Shown: one piece after another, positions 18,102-25,922 of the stretch | Layout of the letters: each line of letters begins with the position of its first letter | How positions within the stretch are numbered: the stretch's first letter is position 1 | NCBI RefSeq assembly: GCF_019823065.1 | Contig: NZ_CP081966.1 | Span: 2,139,501-2,203,500 of the forward strand | Direction: 5' to 3' | Source of the DNA: Pseudomonas mosselii | GTDB taxonomy: Bacteria > Pseudomonadota > Gammaproteobacteria > Pseudomonadales > Pseudomonadaceae | Length of the DNA: 64,000 nt | The notes under the pieces: generated by a model | Database searches by the model: none | Told to the model about the DNA's origin: nothing | What the model saw: only the letters and a program-made list of their open reading frames with translations | Made by a program: the position numbers and the translations under genes

Positions 18102-19118
18102 GTGGAGTTTCTTGCCGAATACGCAAGCTTTCTCGCCAAAACCGCCACCCTGGTGATCGCCATCCTGGTGGTGCTGTCGGCCATCGCCGGCCTGCGTGGC
18201 AAAGGGCGGCGCAAGCCGGGCGGGCAGTTGCAGGTCACCCGTCTCAACGAGTTCTACAAGGAGCTGCGCGAGCGCCTGGAATCGGGCCTGCTCGACAAGA
18301 CCCAGCTCAAGGCCCTGCGCAAGCAGCAGGCCAAGGCGGAAAAACAGCAGAAGAAAAAGCCCGAGGACAAGCGCCGGGTGTTCGTCCTCGACTTCGACGG
18401 TGACATCAAGGCCTCGGCCACCGAGAGCCTGCGCAACGAGATCACCGCGCTGCTGACACTGGCCACCCCGCGTGACGAGGTGGTGCTGCGTCTGGAGAGC
18501 GGCGGCGGTATGGTGCACAGCTACGGTCTGGCTTCCTCGCAGCTGGCGCGTATCCGCGAGGCCGGCATCCCGCTGACCATCTGCATCGACAAAGTCGCCG
18601 CCAGCGGCGGCTACATGATGGCCTGCATCGGCGAGAAGATCGTCAGTGCACCGTTCGCGGTGCTGGGCTCGATCGGCGTGGTGGCGCAGATGCCCAACGT
18701 CAACCGGCTGCTGAAGAAGCACGACATCGATTTCGAAGTGCTCACCGCCGGTGAGTACAAACGCACCCTGACCGTGTTCGGCGAGAATACCGACAAGGGC
18801 CGGGAGAAGTTCCAGGAAGACCTGGACATTACCCACCAGCTGTTCAAGGACTTCGTTGCCCGCTACCGTCCGCAGCTTCATATAGACGAAGTGGCGACCG
18901 GCGAGGTCTGGCTCGGCATCGCCGCGCTCAATCGCCAGTTGGTCGATGAGCTGGGCACCAGTGACGAGTACCTGAGCCGCAGCGCCCGCGAGGCCAATGT
19001 GTTCCACCTGCGCTTCGCCGAGCGCAAGAGCCTGCAGGAGCGCATCGGCGTGGCCGCCAGTGGGGCGGTGGAGAACACCCTGGTAGGCTTGTGGAGCAAA
19101 CTCGGGCGTCTGCGCTAA
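18102..19118 (+). CDS. sohB: Membrane-anchored protease SohB
   Basis: This 338-residue member of the S49 (protease IV/SppA-like) family has an N-terminal membrane anchor (about 5-30), a basic, Lys-rich linker (about 75-100), and the protease core with the Ser motif KVAASGGYMMACIGEKIV. The start is GTG 18102, 5 bp after AAGGAG; the frame is open further upstream without a plausible site. The C-terminus NTLVGLWSKLGRL is characteristic. It is a single gene, followed by a stem-loop and tRNA-Cys. Confidence 0.93.
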   Translation: MEFLAEYASFLAKTATLVIAILVVLSAIAGLRGKGRRKPGGQLQVTRLNEFYKELRERLESGLLDKTQLKALRKQQAKAEKQQKKKPEDKRRVFVLDFDGDIKASATESLRNEITALLTLATPRDEVVLRLESGGGMVHSYGLASSQLARIREAGIPLTICIDKVAASGGYMMACIGEKIVSAPFAVLGSIGVVAQMPNVNRLLKKHDIDFEVLTAGEYKRTLTVFGENTDKGREKFQEDLDITHQLFKDFVARYRPQLHIDEVATGEVWLGIAALNRQLVDELGTSDEYLSRSAREANVFHLRFAERKSLQERIGVAASGAVENTLVGLWSKLGRLR

Positions 19119-19127
19119 CACCTTGAA

Positions 19128-19155
19128 CCCCTTGAAGATTTTTTTCTTCAAGGGG
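19128..19155 (+). terminator. Stem-loop after sohB
   Basis: CCCCTTGAAG pairs perfectly with CTTCAAGGGG around an ATTTTTTT loop, 10 bp after the sohB stop. No T-tract follows the stem, so termination efficiency is uncertain. Confidence 0.5.
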
Positions 19156-19156
19156 G

Positions 19157-19185
19157 TTGCAAGGTCCATCGAATGCCGACATAAT
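19157..19185 (+). promoter_or_regulatory. Promoter of tRNA-Cys
   Basis: TTGCAA (19157-19162), a 17-bp spacer and CATAAT (19180-19185). The start would lie near 19192, giving a leader of about 70 nt before the mature tRNA. Confidence 0.65.
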
Positions 19186-19262
19186 GGCGTCCATCGAAAC
19201 GCAGCTGACTTGAAAAAGCCCAGCGGTTTCAAGGGGATAGCGAAAGCTGGCTCCGACTTTGA

Positions 19263-19336
19263 GGCCGAGTAGCAAAGTGGTTATGCTCCGGATTGCAAAT
19301 CCGTCTACGCCGGTTCGATTCCGACCTCGGCCTCCA
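19263..19336 (+). tRNA. tRNA-Cys (anticodon GCA)
   Basis: This 74-nt cloverleaf has acceptor stem GGCCGAG/CTCGGCC, anticodon stem-loop CGGATTGCAAATCCG (anticodon GCA), T arm GGTTCGATTCC, discriminator T and encoded CCA. It is followed by a strong terminator. It stands alone rather than in a Gly-Cys-Leu cluster. Confidence 0.97.
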
Positions 19337-19344
19337 CTATTCGA

Positions 19345-19377
19345 AACCCCGCAGACCGCAGGTCTGCGGGGTTTTTT
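19345..19377 (+). terminator. Rho-independent terminator of tRNA-Cys
   Basis: AACCCCGCAGACC pairs with GGTCTGCGGGGTT around GCA, followed by a T-run. Confidence 0.92.
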
Positions 19378-19396
19378 AATGCCTGCGAATTATTCG

Positions 19397-19428
19397 TCGT
19401 CCCACTATCTGGGACAAATCGTGGGACA
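19397..19428. repeat. GTCCCA/TGGGAC repeat cluster downstream of tRNA-Cys
   Basis: CGTCCCACTATCTGGGACAA followed by ATCGTGGGACAC holds one GTCCCA half-site and two inverted copies (TGGGAC, GTGGGAC) within about 30 bp, just beyond the tRNA terminator. Such repeats occur near tyrosine-recombinase sites in tRNA-linked islands, but no integrase is present, so this is only noted as a possible scar. Confidence 0.3.
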
Positions 19429-19497
19429 CTAAGGAAAGTGTGTGACCACCAGTAAATCCGCGGTGATCTTCTACTGGTTATTCAAGGATGAAACGCA

Positions 19498-19713
19498 ATG
19501 AAGAAGCTCAAAGAGCTGGACGCAGCCGCCACCCGTTACCTGAGCAGGTACTCCCGCAAGCAGTTTTTCTCGATTTTCGTTGTGATTACGGCGATCAACT
19601 ATTGGTGCGCCTACAACGTAGAGGGATACAAATCGATCTGGCTGGCAATGATTGGCGGCTGGTTCTTCGGTATGACCTTCGCGCCGTTCCACGCTAAAAA
19701 GGGCCAATCCTGA
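19498..19713 (+). CDS. Small basic membrane protein of unknown function
   Basis: This 71-residue protein begins MKKLKELDAAATRYLSRYSR. Two hydrophobic segments (about 22-41 and 47-64) are separated by a short polar turn, and the tail is basic (FHAKKGQS). An AAGGA sequence (TTCAAGGATGAAACGCA) lies 9 bp before ATG 19498. I do not recognise a family. It lies in the accessory stretch between tRNA-Cys and the LysR gene, which also holds the DUF6434 gene. Confidence 0.65.
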   Translation: MKKLKELDAAATRYLSRYSRKQFFSIFVVITAINYWCAYNVEGYKSIWLAMIGGWFFGMTFAPFHAKKGQS

Positions 19714-19782
19714 AGGCAGCTACTGGGTAGTGATCTTGGGTGGTAGCAAGGGCGGCCAACGTTGGACAGCGAACCGCCTTGA

Positions 19783-19989
19783 TCAGCCGCGTCTGCGCAG
19801 CCACTCATCCGCGACGTCCCCCATGGTGGCAGGCGCAGCGCTCTTGATCCAGGCCATGAAGGCGCGGTCGAACTTGAAGGCCTCGCCACATTCATTAACC
19901 AGGAACTGTCGGACCTTCTGCGTATTCCGGTAGTGCCTGTCCAGCGGGGTGGTGCGGGTGATCGGTCCAGCGTGCCAGTCGAAGCTCAT
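19783..19989 (-). CDS. DUF6434-type small protein
   Basis: This 68-residue protein begins MSFDWHAGPITRTTPLDRHY. It contains YRNTQKVRQFLVNECGEAFK and FDRAFMAWIKSAAPATMGDV, the signature of a small uncharacterised domain (DUF6434) often found alone or with SAP domains. ATG 19989 is preferred because AAGGGA then lies 6 bp upstream; an ATG two codons earlier abuts that site. The strongly basic, aromatic surface would fit nucleic-acid association, but that is a guess. Confidence 0.7.
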   Translation of the reverse strand: MSFDWHAGPITRTTPLDRHYRNTQKVRQFLVNECGEAFKFDRAFMAWIKSAAPATMGDVADEWLRRRG

Positions 19990-20077
19990 CTTCATTCCCT
20001 TGGATGGCCATGATCCTCGGAGCGTAGCACTGTCTGCGGCTGTGCGGGCGTGCGCTCACCTGATGGTCTGAGCCGTC

Positions 20078-20974
20078 TCATTGAGCCAGGCGGCTTGCCA
20101 GAAGCTCGACAAACGCCCGCACCTTGACCGGTCGAAAGCGAGCCGTTGGAAAGACTGCATGGATCTCGCCTCGGGGTAGCGACCATTGCGGCAGCACCTC
20201 GATCAGCCGGCCTGCTTGCAGGTCAGGTTCCGCCACATAGTCCGGAAGGACCGATAGCCCGGCCCCGAGCAGCGTGGCTTCGCGCACTGCCAAGGTGGCG
20301 TTGAGCGACAGGCTGGCTCTCATCTCAACCGTTTCGCGCTGTGAGGTGTCCTTGGCAAATACCCAGCGGGTCGGTTCTCGCAGCGCCAGGTTCGCCACGA
20401 TCGGCAACTCGGCCAGCTCCGCTGGGGTCTGCAGTTTGCCTACCCGCGCTTGCCACTGAGGGGCGGCCACCAATCGTTGCGCAAACTGGCCGATTCGTCG
20501 GGCCTGCAGATGTTGCTCGGTAATCCAGCCAACGCGAATGGAAAGGTCCAGATCGTTGGCGCCCAGATCCAGGGTTTGGTCGCTGAAATGGGCCTCGACC
20601 TTGCACTGCGGATATCGCTGCGAGAATGCGGTGATGGCCGGCACCACGACACCGATGCCGTAATCGAAAGGGGCGGTCAGGCGTAGGGTGCCCGTCGGCT
20701 CACTGGCGGCCTCGGACAATTCTTCGAAAGCCTCTTCCGCCTCTTTGAGGATCAGAGCACAGCGTTGGTAGAACTGTTGGCCTGCCTCGGTGGTGCGGAC
20801 ATTTCGCGTGCTGCGCACCAGCAGTGTGGTGCGGCAGTCGCTTTCCAGCCGCGCTACCTGCTGACTGACCACGGCCTTGGTGATGCCGAGGCGTTCGGCA
20901 GCGGCGGTGAAGGAGCCGGTCTCGACCACTGCGGTGAAGTACGCAAGCCTGTTCAGGCTGGAAGCGCCGGTCAT
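20078..20974 (-). CDS. LysR-family transcriptional regulator
   Basis: This 298-residue protein has an N-terminal winged helix (LNRLAYFTAVVETGSFTAAA, ERLGITKAVVSQQVARLE) and a C-terminal periplasmic-binding-like effector domain (about 90-290). It is divergent from the DsbA-like/NTF2-like gene pair, with 111 bp between starts. That gap holds GTATG-N7-CATAC (20990-21006), a LysR-type site candidate. Autoregulation and control of the divergent pair are the likely roles. The inducer is unknown. Confidence 0.9.
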   Translation of the reverse strand: MTGASSLNRLAYFTAVVETGSFTAAAERLGITKAVVSQQVARLESDCRTTLLVRSTRNVRTTEAGQQFYQRCALILKEAEEAFEELSEAASEPTGTLRLTAPFDYGIGVVVPAITAFSQRYPQCKVEAHFSDQTLDLGANDLDLSIRVGWITEQHLQARRIGQFAQRLVAAPQWQARVGKLQTPAELAELPIVANLALREPTRWVFAKDTSQRETVEMRASLSLNATLAVREATLLGAGLSVLPDYVAEPDLQAGRLIEVLPQWSLPRGEIHAVFPTARFRPVKVRAFVELLASRLAQ

Positions 20975-21085
20975 TGATAGATCCTCAATGTATGTCTATA
21001 GCATACGGTGTGTTTATTTCGTATGTATTTAAATGTCAATGCCTGCGCGGTAGGATTTGAGGCATTCCATTTAAGGCGATCTACT

Positions 21086-21736
21086 ATGAGCAGGACTCTG
21101 GTTTACCTCTTCGATCCACTGTGCGGCTGGTGCTACGGCGCAGCTGGACCGCTGCCTCAGGTCCTCGAGTCCACTGGCCTTGCGTTGCGCTTGGTACCGA
21201 CGGGGCTGTTTTCCGGCAGCGGTGCGCGCGTCATGGATGACGACTTTGCGGCCTATGCCTGGAGCAACGACCAGCGTATCGAACGCCTGACCGGGCAAGT
21301 CTTCAGTGAACGCTATCGCGATCATGTACTCGCCGACCGTCTTCAGGCGTTCGACAGCGGCCCATCTACCCTGGCGCTCAGTGCAGTGAACCTGACAGCG
21401 CCTGAGCGCGAGTTCGAAGCGCTCAAGGCGATCCAGGCGGCGCGCTATGTCGATGGCCTGGACGTGACTCGAGTGGAGACGTTGACCGCTGTCCTGGCAA
21501 ACCTGGGCTTGGATACCGCCGCCGAGCGCCTGACGCGTCCGGATTCGGCCTTGCTGCAGGTCAACGACGATCGTGTGGGGCAGGGGCGTGCCTTGCTGCG
21601 TCGTGTGGGCGGCCAAGGCGTACCGACATTCGTTCTGCAACAAGCGGACGATGCCCTGCAGTTGTTGCCTGCCAGCGCTATCTTTTCAGATCCACGAGCC
21701 TTCATTCGCGAGCTGAACGCGGGGGTAAAATCATGA
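21086..21736 (+). CDS. DsbA-family thioredoxin-fold protein
   Basis: This 216-residue protein has a CxxC active site in FDPLCGWCYGAAGP (C13, C16) and the DsbA-type helical insertion. The cis-Pro motif is GGQGVPTFVLQ. There is no signal peptide, so it acts in the cytoplasm, like the FrnE/HCCA-isomerase branch of the family. ATG 21086 follows TTTAAGG. It overlaps the next gene by 4 bp. With the divergent LysR gene this forms a small regulated oxidoreductase unit, possibly for an aromatic or thiol-reactive compound. Confidence 0.85.
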   Translation: MSRTLVYLFDPLCGWCYGAAGPLPQVLESTGLALRLVPTGLFSGSGARVMDDDFAAYAWSNDQRIERLTGQVFSERYRDHVLADRLQAFDSGPSTLALSAVNLTAPEREFEALKAIQAARYVDGLDVTRVETLTAVLANLGLDTAAERLTRPDSALLQVNDDRVGQGRALLRRVGGQGVPTFVLQQADDALQLLPASAIFSDPRAFIRELNAGVKS

Positions 21737-22125
21737 GCAAGGGCAACCTGGACATCATCCGAGCCTCGTACGAAGGCTCAGCCGAACAGAATGGCCAGAA
21801 TCTGCTGGCGGCGTTGGCTGCGGACGTGACCTGGACCGAGGCGGCCGGCTTTCCTTATGCCGGTACCTATGTCGGCCCCCAGGCGATCATGGAGGGTGTG
21901 TTCCATCGCCTGGCCACCGAATGGGATGGCTACCAGGCCAAGGTGCATACCTATGTGGCCGAGGACGACCGAGTTGCCGCCTTTGGCGTTTACTCAGGTA
22001 CCTATCGCAAGACCGGGAAAGCGATGACCGCAACCTTTGCCCATCTGTACCGTTTGACGAACGGCAAAATTGTCAGCATGGAGCAATACGTCGACAGTGC
22101 GCAGGTCAACGCGGCGCTCACCTGA
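21733..22125 (+). CDS. SnoaL/NTF2-like protein
   Basis: This 130-residue protein is a single cone-shaped NTF2-like domain (NLDIIRASYEGSAEQNGQNL, WTEAAGFPYAGTYVGPQAIM, and FAHLYRLTNGKIVSMEQYVD). Members are small isomerases, hydrolases or binding proteins. ATG overlaps the preceding TGA (ATGA), so it is translationally coupled to the DsbA-like gene. The substrate is unknown. Confidence 0.85.
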   Translation: MSKGNLDIIRASYEGSAEQNGQNLLAALAADVTWTEAAGFPYAGTYVGPQAIMEGVFHRLATEWDGYQAKVHTYVAEDDRVAAFGVYSGTYRKTGKAMTATFAHLYRLTNGKIVSMEQYVDSAQVNAALT

Positions 22126-22152
22126 GCCGTTTCACGGTCGCCGTTGGCTTAA

Positions 22153-22182
22153 GGCGCAGGCCGCCGCAGAGCGGCCTGCGCC
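22153..22182. terminator. Strong GC hairpin between convergent genes
   Basis: GGCGCAGGCCGC pairs with GCGGCCTGCGCC around CGCAGA. It lies between the stop codons of the NTF2-like and META genes. There is no T-run, so it is a structural barrier rather than a canonical terminator. Confidence 0.5.
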
Positions 22183-22191
22183 GACAGGCAA

Positions 22192-23001
22192 TTACTTGCC
22201 CGAAGCGTCCTGCTCGACCACCAGGTCAAGCACATAGACCTGCGACGAGGCGTCGGCCGGCGGGTTCTTCCATTCGTATTGCTTCACGCGCAGCACGGTG
22301 CGCACGCCGTCGCGGTGCTCGTAGCCTTCGATGGATTGGTACAGCGGGTGCCAGCTGTCCTGGGTCGCCAGTTGCAGGCCGGCGTCGTCATAGCGACGCT
22401 CGCGCACTTGCAGGCACTGGTAGTTGGGGATCAGCGGGTGGCTGCACTTGACGGTCTTGGCGGCCACTTCCAGGAACTTGATCTCGCCCTTGCTGCCATA
22501 GCGGGTCTCTGGGGTGGCTTCACCCTGGAATTTCAGCACCGAACCGTCCTGGGTGGTCAGTTGCAGCACCGGCTCCCCGGCATCGTCGGAGAAGGTGGTG
22601 CGCAGGTCGCCCTTGAACAGGCGCCCGACCTGGGCGTCCAACTCCATCAGGGGCTTATCGCAGGCCTTCAGGGTCGAGGCCAGTGATTGCACCTTCAATA
22701 CGCCGTCCTTGTAGGAATAGCCGCCGAACTGGTTGTTGCAGCCGCCATTGATGTTCAGGTTACGCTCGGCGAAGTTCAGGCGCAGCTTGCCCTCGATGCC
22801 AGGCGCCATGGCGGCGATGGCCTTGCCCGACGCATCGTTGGCAGCGACCAAGTTCCAGTAGTAGGCCGAGAGTTTGGGCTGGGTTGCGGGAGAGGCGGCA
22901 GTAGCAGGCATGGAAGGCGTCCCTTCATGGGAAGTGGAAGCCGGAGCGCACGCCTGGAGCAGGGCGGCGCAGACGGCAACGAGGAGAATATTCTGTTTCA
23001 T
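22192..23001 (-). CDS. Lipoprotein with META and DUF4377 domains
   Basis: This 269-residue protein begins MKQNILLVAVCAALLQACAP with a lipoprotein signal; the probable modified cysteine is C18. A META (HslJ-like) domain covers about 45-150 (YYWNLVAANDASGKAIAAM, LNINGGCNNQFGGYSYKDG). A DUF4377 domain follows at about 165-255 (SHPLIPNYQCLQVRERRYDD, YQSIEGYEHRDGVRTVLRVK). Proteins of this architecture are linked to heat-shock or envelope stress, without a defined biochemical activity. The start at 23001 is set by the signal peptide; the frame is open 40 codons upstream. Confidence 0.85.
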   Translation of the reverse strand: MKQNILLVAVCAALLQACAPASTSHEGTPSMPATAASPATQPKLSAYYWNLVAANDASGKAIAAMAPGIEGKLRLNFAERNLNINGGCNNQFGGYSYKDGVLKVQSLASTLKACDKPLMELDAQVGRLFKGDLRTTFSDDAGEPVLQLTTQDGSVLKFQGEATPETRYGSKGEIKFLEVAAKTVKCSHPLIPNYQCLQVRERRYDDAGLQLATQDSWHPLYQSIEGYEHRDGVRTVLRVKQYEWKNPPADASSQVYVLDLVVEQDASGK

Positions 23002-23247
23002 GGTTCGCTCTTTCAGCCTTGAAAAGTGGGGGGCGGCATCCTCGACAGGCGGGATGCGCGCGCCGGTAAACCGGGATATCGAGACCGTTTCAGGATCGCT
23101 TCGCGATGTGGACCTTGCCACGCCTGTGAGCGCTATCGGACGGCCTCGGCAGTAACCGATGGCAATGGGACAGCATCGATTCCATTGAGTTTCATCAACG
23201 GGGTGGCCTGCAAGTGTTGCCGGATTTTGCAGGAAAGCCAGCGCCCT

Positions 23248-23604
23248 CTAGACCTGCGGGCCTTTGCAGGGATATCCACTCATTTTCGCGGCCTGCAGCG
23301 CACGCTCCCTGGCCAAGGGCGTGAGTGCCCCTGCTGCATAGCCGTTCTTGATGTAAAGAAAATAGTTGCCCTGCAGGTCGTGGAAGATCCGGTAAACATC
23401 GGCAGCTCTATGGGGGGTTGGTAGCGTGACTTTATCGACCATCAGTTCGTAGCCGTCGATATCCAAACTGCCCAGCCTGGCCGTGAAGTCTGCCTCTAAG
23501 GCTGCGCGCCAGCGATTGCGCTCGTAGGTGCATGCCCAGAAGAGGGCGATCAGTACCAACAGTCCAGCGCACAGAAAGGCGATGTCGGTGAGCAGTTTCA
23601 GCAT
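23248..23604 (-). CDS. Membrane-anchored protein of unknown function
   Basis: This 118-residue protein starts with one transmembrane segment (about 5-25) and continues with a soluble domain (LGSLDIDGYELMVDKVTLPT, HDLQGNYFLYIKNGYAAGAL). ATG 23604 has AAAGGA 5 bp upstream. I do not recognise a family. It is a single gene between the META lipoprotein and the CigR-like gene. Confidence 0.7.
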   Translation of the reverse strand: MLKLLTDIAFLCAGLLVLIALFWACTYERNRWRAALEADFTARLGSLDIDGYELMVDKVTLPTPHRAADVYRIFHDLQGNYFLYIKNGYAAGALTPLARERALQAAKMSGYPCKGPQV

Positions 23605-23788
23605 GTCGTTCCTTTGACCTATGGTCCTTCAATACCGGCCGTATGCCACTTTACCAAGTCGCAACGGGAGAGTGCGCATCCGCCGTGGTGTTGATATGCC
23701 TGATCGCTCAAGTAGGGGTATGAGAAAGCTTCTTGTCGTTGTCGTGGGCTAGGATTGCACAGACCCCAATCTGCAGAGGCAAACAGCA

Positions 23789-24214
23789 ATGAGCAAATAC
23801 CGCACCGTCATTGCCACATTGACATCCATCGCACTGGTACTGGCGCCCTGCATATCCTTCGCCGACCCGGGGAATGGCAAGGGGAAATCCCAGCAGAACC
23901 ATGGCAACCCGGGGGCGGGCAAGCACGATGGTGGTCATGGCGGCCCCGTGATCGACCGTGGCGATGTGCTCGGTATCCTGGGGGGGCACCGTGACTACTG
24001 GAGTCCTGGGCCAGCGCTTCCTCCGGGTATCCAGAAGAACCTGGCGCGTGGCAAGCCTCTGCCCCCTGGCATTGCAAAGAAGCTCGATGGCCGGCTGCTG
24101 GGCCAACTGCCGCGTTATGACGGTTACGAATGGATGCAGGCGGGTGTCGACCTGATTCTGGTGGCAGTCGCCACGGGGGTGATCTACGAAGTACTCAACG
24201 GTGCTTTCGACTAG
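23789..24214 (+). CDS. CigR-family (RcnB-like) exported protein
   Basis: This 141-residue protein has a signal peptide (about 1-25, ending CISFA-DPG). A Gly/His/Lys-rich segment (NGKGKSQQNHGNPGAGKHDG) follows, then the family motif LPPGIQKNLARGKPLPPGIA and a C-terminal hydrophobic segment (VDLILVAVATGVIYEVLNG). This matches the anti-virulence regulator CigR family first named in Salmonella. In Pseudomonas the role is not established. The likely location is the periplasm or inner membrane. Confidence 0.8.
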   Translation: MSKYRTVIATLTSIALVLAPCISFADPGNGKGKSQQNHGNPGAGKHDGGHGGPVIDRGDVLGILGGHRDYWSPGPALPPGIQKNLARGKPLPPGIAKKLDGRLLGQLPRYDGYEWMQAGVDLILVAVATGVIYEVLNGAFD

Positions 24215-24231
24215 CGCGCAGGCAAAGAAAA

Positions 24232-24253
24232 GGCCCGCTGGGGAGGGCGGGCC
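24232..24253. terminator. GC hairpin downstream of the CigR-like gene
   Basis: GGCCCGC/GCGGGCC stem-loop 18 bp after the stop. The T-rich side is on the minus strand, so it may mainly stop minus-strand read-through. Confidence 0.5.
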
Positions 24254-24340
24254 AAGTGTTTCACGGATGAGTCACTACCTTGGCACGGCAGACGTGAAAA
24301 TGTTGTCAATTGCCGTGGCTTTCTCGTGATCGGAGCGCCC

Positions 24341-24371
24341 AAAAAAGAAAACCCGCCTAAAGAGGCGGGTT
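24341..24371 (-). terminator. Terminator for the 24437-24865 lipoprotein gene
   Basis: AACCCGCCT pairs with AGGCGGGTT around AAAG. On the minus strand the stem is followed by TTCTTTTTT. Confidence 0.8.
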
Positions 24372-24436
24372 GAACAGAACGTATCGAAGCCAGGTCAGTC
24401 TGCCTGTGCAGATGTCAGAATTTCGTGAAGGCTTGG

Positions 24437-24865
24437 TCAGTAACCGTTACTGAATTTTTCATCGATCCTGCGCCGTTTCACGGCGTACTGTTTCTGGTTG
24501 ATGATATCCAGCAGCAGTTGGTTGTCGAGCTCATCCAGTTCTCTTCTTTTCATGCCTGACACATGCGCCCGGGTGACCTGATAATTGATTGACTCGGCCG
24601 CGTTGTACCCACTGAACGGGTCCCACAGTACCGAGACAGGCCATAGCAACAGGTTTACGGTGCCGTAGCCGTAGGCACGCCCATAGAATGAGCCACCTCC
24701 CGGCAACAGCCCTAACAGCAGTGCACCCACGGGGCTCTTCTCTTCCACGGCCAGGTTGTTGGCCCGGTAATGATCGAGTTCGGCCGTCTGGACGGAATTC
24801 AGGCCGCTGGCGCAGCCGGTGATCAGCGTAAGTAGCGCTGCAGTCAGCAGATAGCGATGAAGCAT
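24437..24865 (-). CDS. Small lipoprotein of unknown function
   Basis: This 142-residue protein begins MLHRYLLTAALLTLITGCAS, with lipobox LITGC (C18). A hydrophobic stretch KSPVGALLLGLLPGGGSFYG and the next segment YGTVNLLLWPVSVLWDPFSG suggest further membrane contact. The C-terminus is charged and basic (YAVKRRRIDEKFSNGY). No family is recognised. It is monocistronic, with its own terminator. Confidence 0.75.
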   Translation of the reverse strand: MLHRYLLTAALLTLITGCASGLNSVQTAELDHYRANNLAVEEKSPVGALLLGLLPGGGSFYGRAYGYGTVNLLLWPVSVLWDPFSGYNAAESINYQVTRAHVSGMKRRELDELDNQLLLDIINQKQYAVKRRRIDEKFSNGY

Positions 24866-25009
24866 CGTGAGTCCTTACTTGCGGGGGGAATTCATCCTCG
24901 CAAGCCATGGGCACGAGGTAATGCCATGCTGCGCCCAGGACGGCAACCCGGCTGTCATCCGAATCATCCGTACTCGTCAGAAATAGCCATGAAAAAACAC
25001 TCGGCCAGC

Positions 25010-25684
25010 TCAAGCATGCGCGAGCGCCAACTGGCTGATGACGCACACCGAGCGATCCTCCGCGGGCGTTGCTGCGCTGTAGTCCACCTGGTTGTACACC
25101 CCGCCATGGAAGTTGAACGTGCGTCCATACCAGCTTGAGGTCAGCTTCAGTGTGCCCGAGTCTGCTTCGCGTCCGTCATGGATGGCGATGACCTTGGCAG
25201 AGCCGTCGGCAGTGACTTCGATACTGATGTCGAAGAGGGCGCCCAAGGGCACGCCAGCCAGCAAGGTGCTGTTGATCGGCGTCACCTGATCGAAGTCCCG
25301 GCGAAAGCCGAGGGTGATCCTGCCCTTGTTCCAGAACACCTTGATCGCCGGGCTGTCGTCGTCTTTCACATGCATCTGCGCGATCACCACCTTCTGCGCC
25401 GAGTTGACCTGCTCGAGCACCATGCGCTGGTGGCTGAAATGTCGGTTGGCACTGTTCATGGCCCAATAGGTGGCTTCCTTCCACTCGCAGCGAGTGCGAT
25501 GTGTGCTCTTGCTCGACGCGCCCTTGGTCGGCGCGGTCATGCGTACCGCGCCATTGTCCAGGCGTCTGACCACCTGTGGCAGGGTGGCCAGGGCCTGTGC
25601 CCCGGTGACCTCTAGGGCCAGAGGGTCGCTAGCGGATTTGGCGAGCGGTGTGGTGATGATCAGCGTGTCGATGTTCACGGCCAT
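25010..25684 (-). CDS. Polysaccharide lyase family 7 (alginate lyase) protein lacking a signal peptide
   Basis: This 224-residue PL7 jelly-roll protein shows all three family motifs: RCEWKE (65-70, for R(T/S)ExR), QMH (103-105) and FHGGVYNQ (192-199). The usual catalytic Arg65, Gln103, His105 and Tyr197 are therefore present. The N-terminus MAVNIDTLIITTPLAKSASD is not a secretion signal, so the protein is apparently intracellular or exported by another route. The standard motif 1 ends in arginine; here it is lysine. No alginate biosynthesis or uptake genes are nearby. An AGGAGG-like sequence precedes ATG 25684. Confidence 0.82.
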   Translation of the reverse strand: MAVNIDTLIITTPLAKSASDPLALEVTGAQALATLPQVVRRLDNGAVRMTAPTKGASSKSTHRTRCEWKEATYWAMNSANRHFSHQRMVLEQVNSAQKVVIAQMHVKDDDSPAIKVFWNKGRITLGFRRDFDQVTPINSTLLAGVPLGALFDISIEVTADGSAKVIAIHDGREADSGTLKLTSSWYGRTFNFHGGVYNQVDYSAATPAEDRSVCVISQLALAHA

Positions 25685-25770
25685 ACGGAAACCTCCTGGA
25701 TAAAAAGATCCTGCACCTATGCGAGCAGTTGAAAGGCGTCGGGTTCAGTGAGCCAGGGAGGTCCGGGCAA

Positions 25771-25794
25771 AAAAAGCCCGCCAGGGCGGCGGGC
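25771..25794 (-). terminator. Hairpin with T-run on the minus strand
   Basis: GCCCGCC/GGCGGGC stem, with an A-run on the plus-strand left side that becomes a T-run for minus-strand transcripts. It lies 87 bp upstream of the PL7 gene and may block transcripts arriving from the right. Confidence 0.6.
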
Positions 25795-25922
25795 GAAGTG
25801 CGTTTTTGAAGGGAGAGCCTGTACCTTGCACCTTGTCGGTTAAGCTGAGGTTAAGTGCCGCGAGCATTGACCGCCCGCGCCGATGCGCCTATACAGGCGT
25901 GCCGTTGTTACCGGAGCCTGCA

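Noticed and set aside
19128..19155. Riboswitch-like structure after sohB
   Set aside because: It is a simple stem-loop at the end of a gene, followed by the tRNA-Cys promoter; no aptamer features were recognised.
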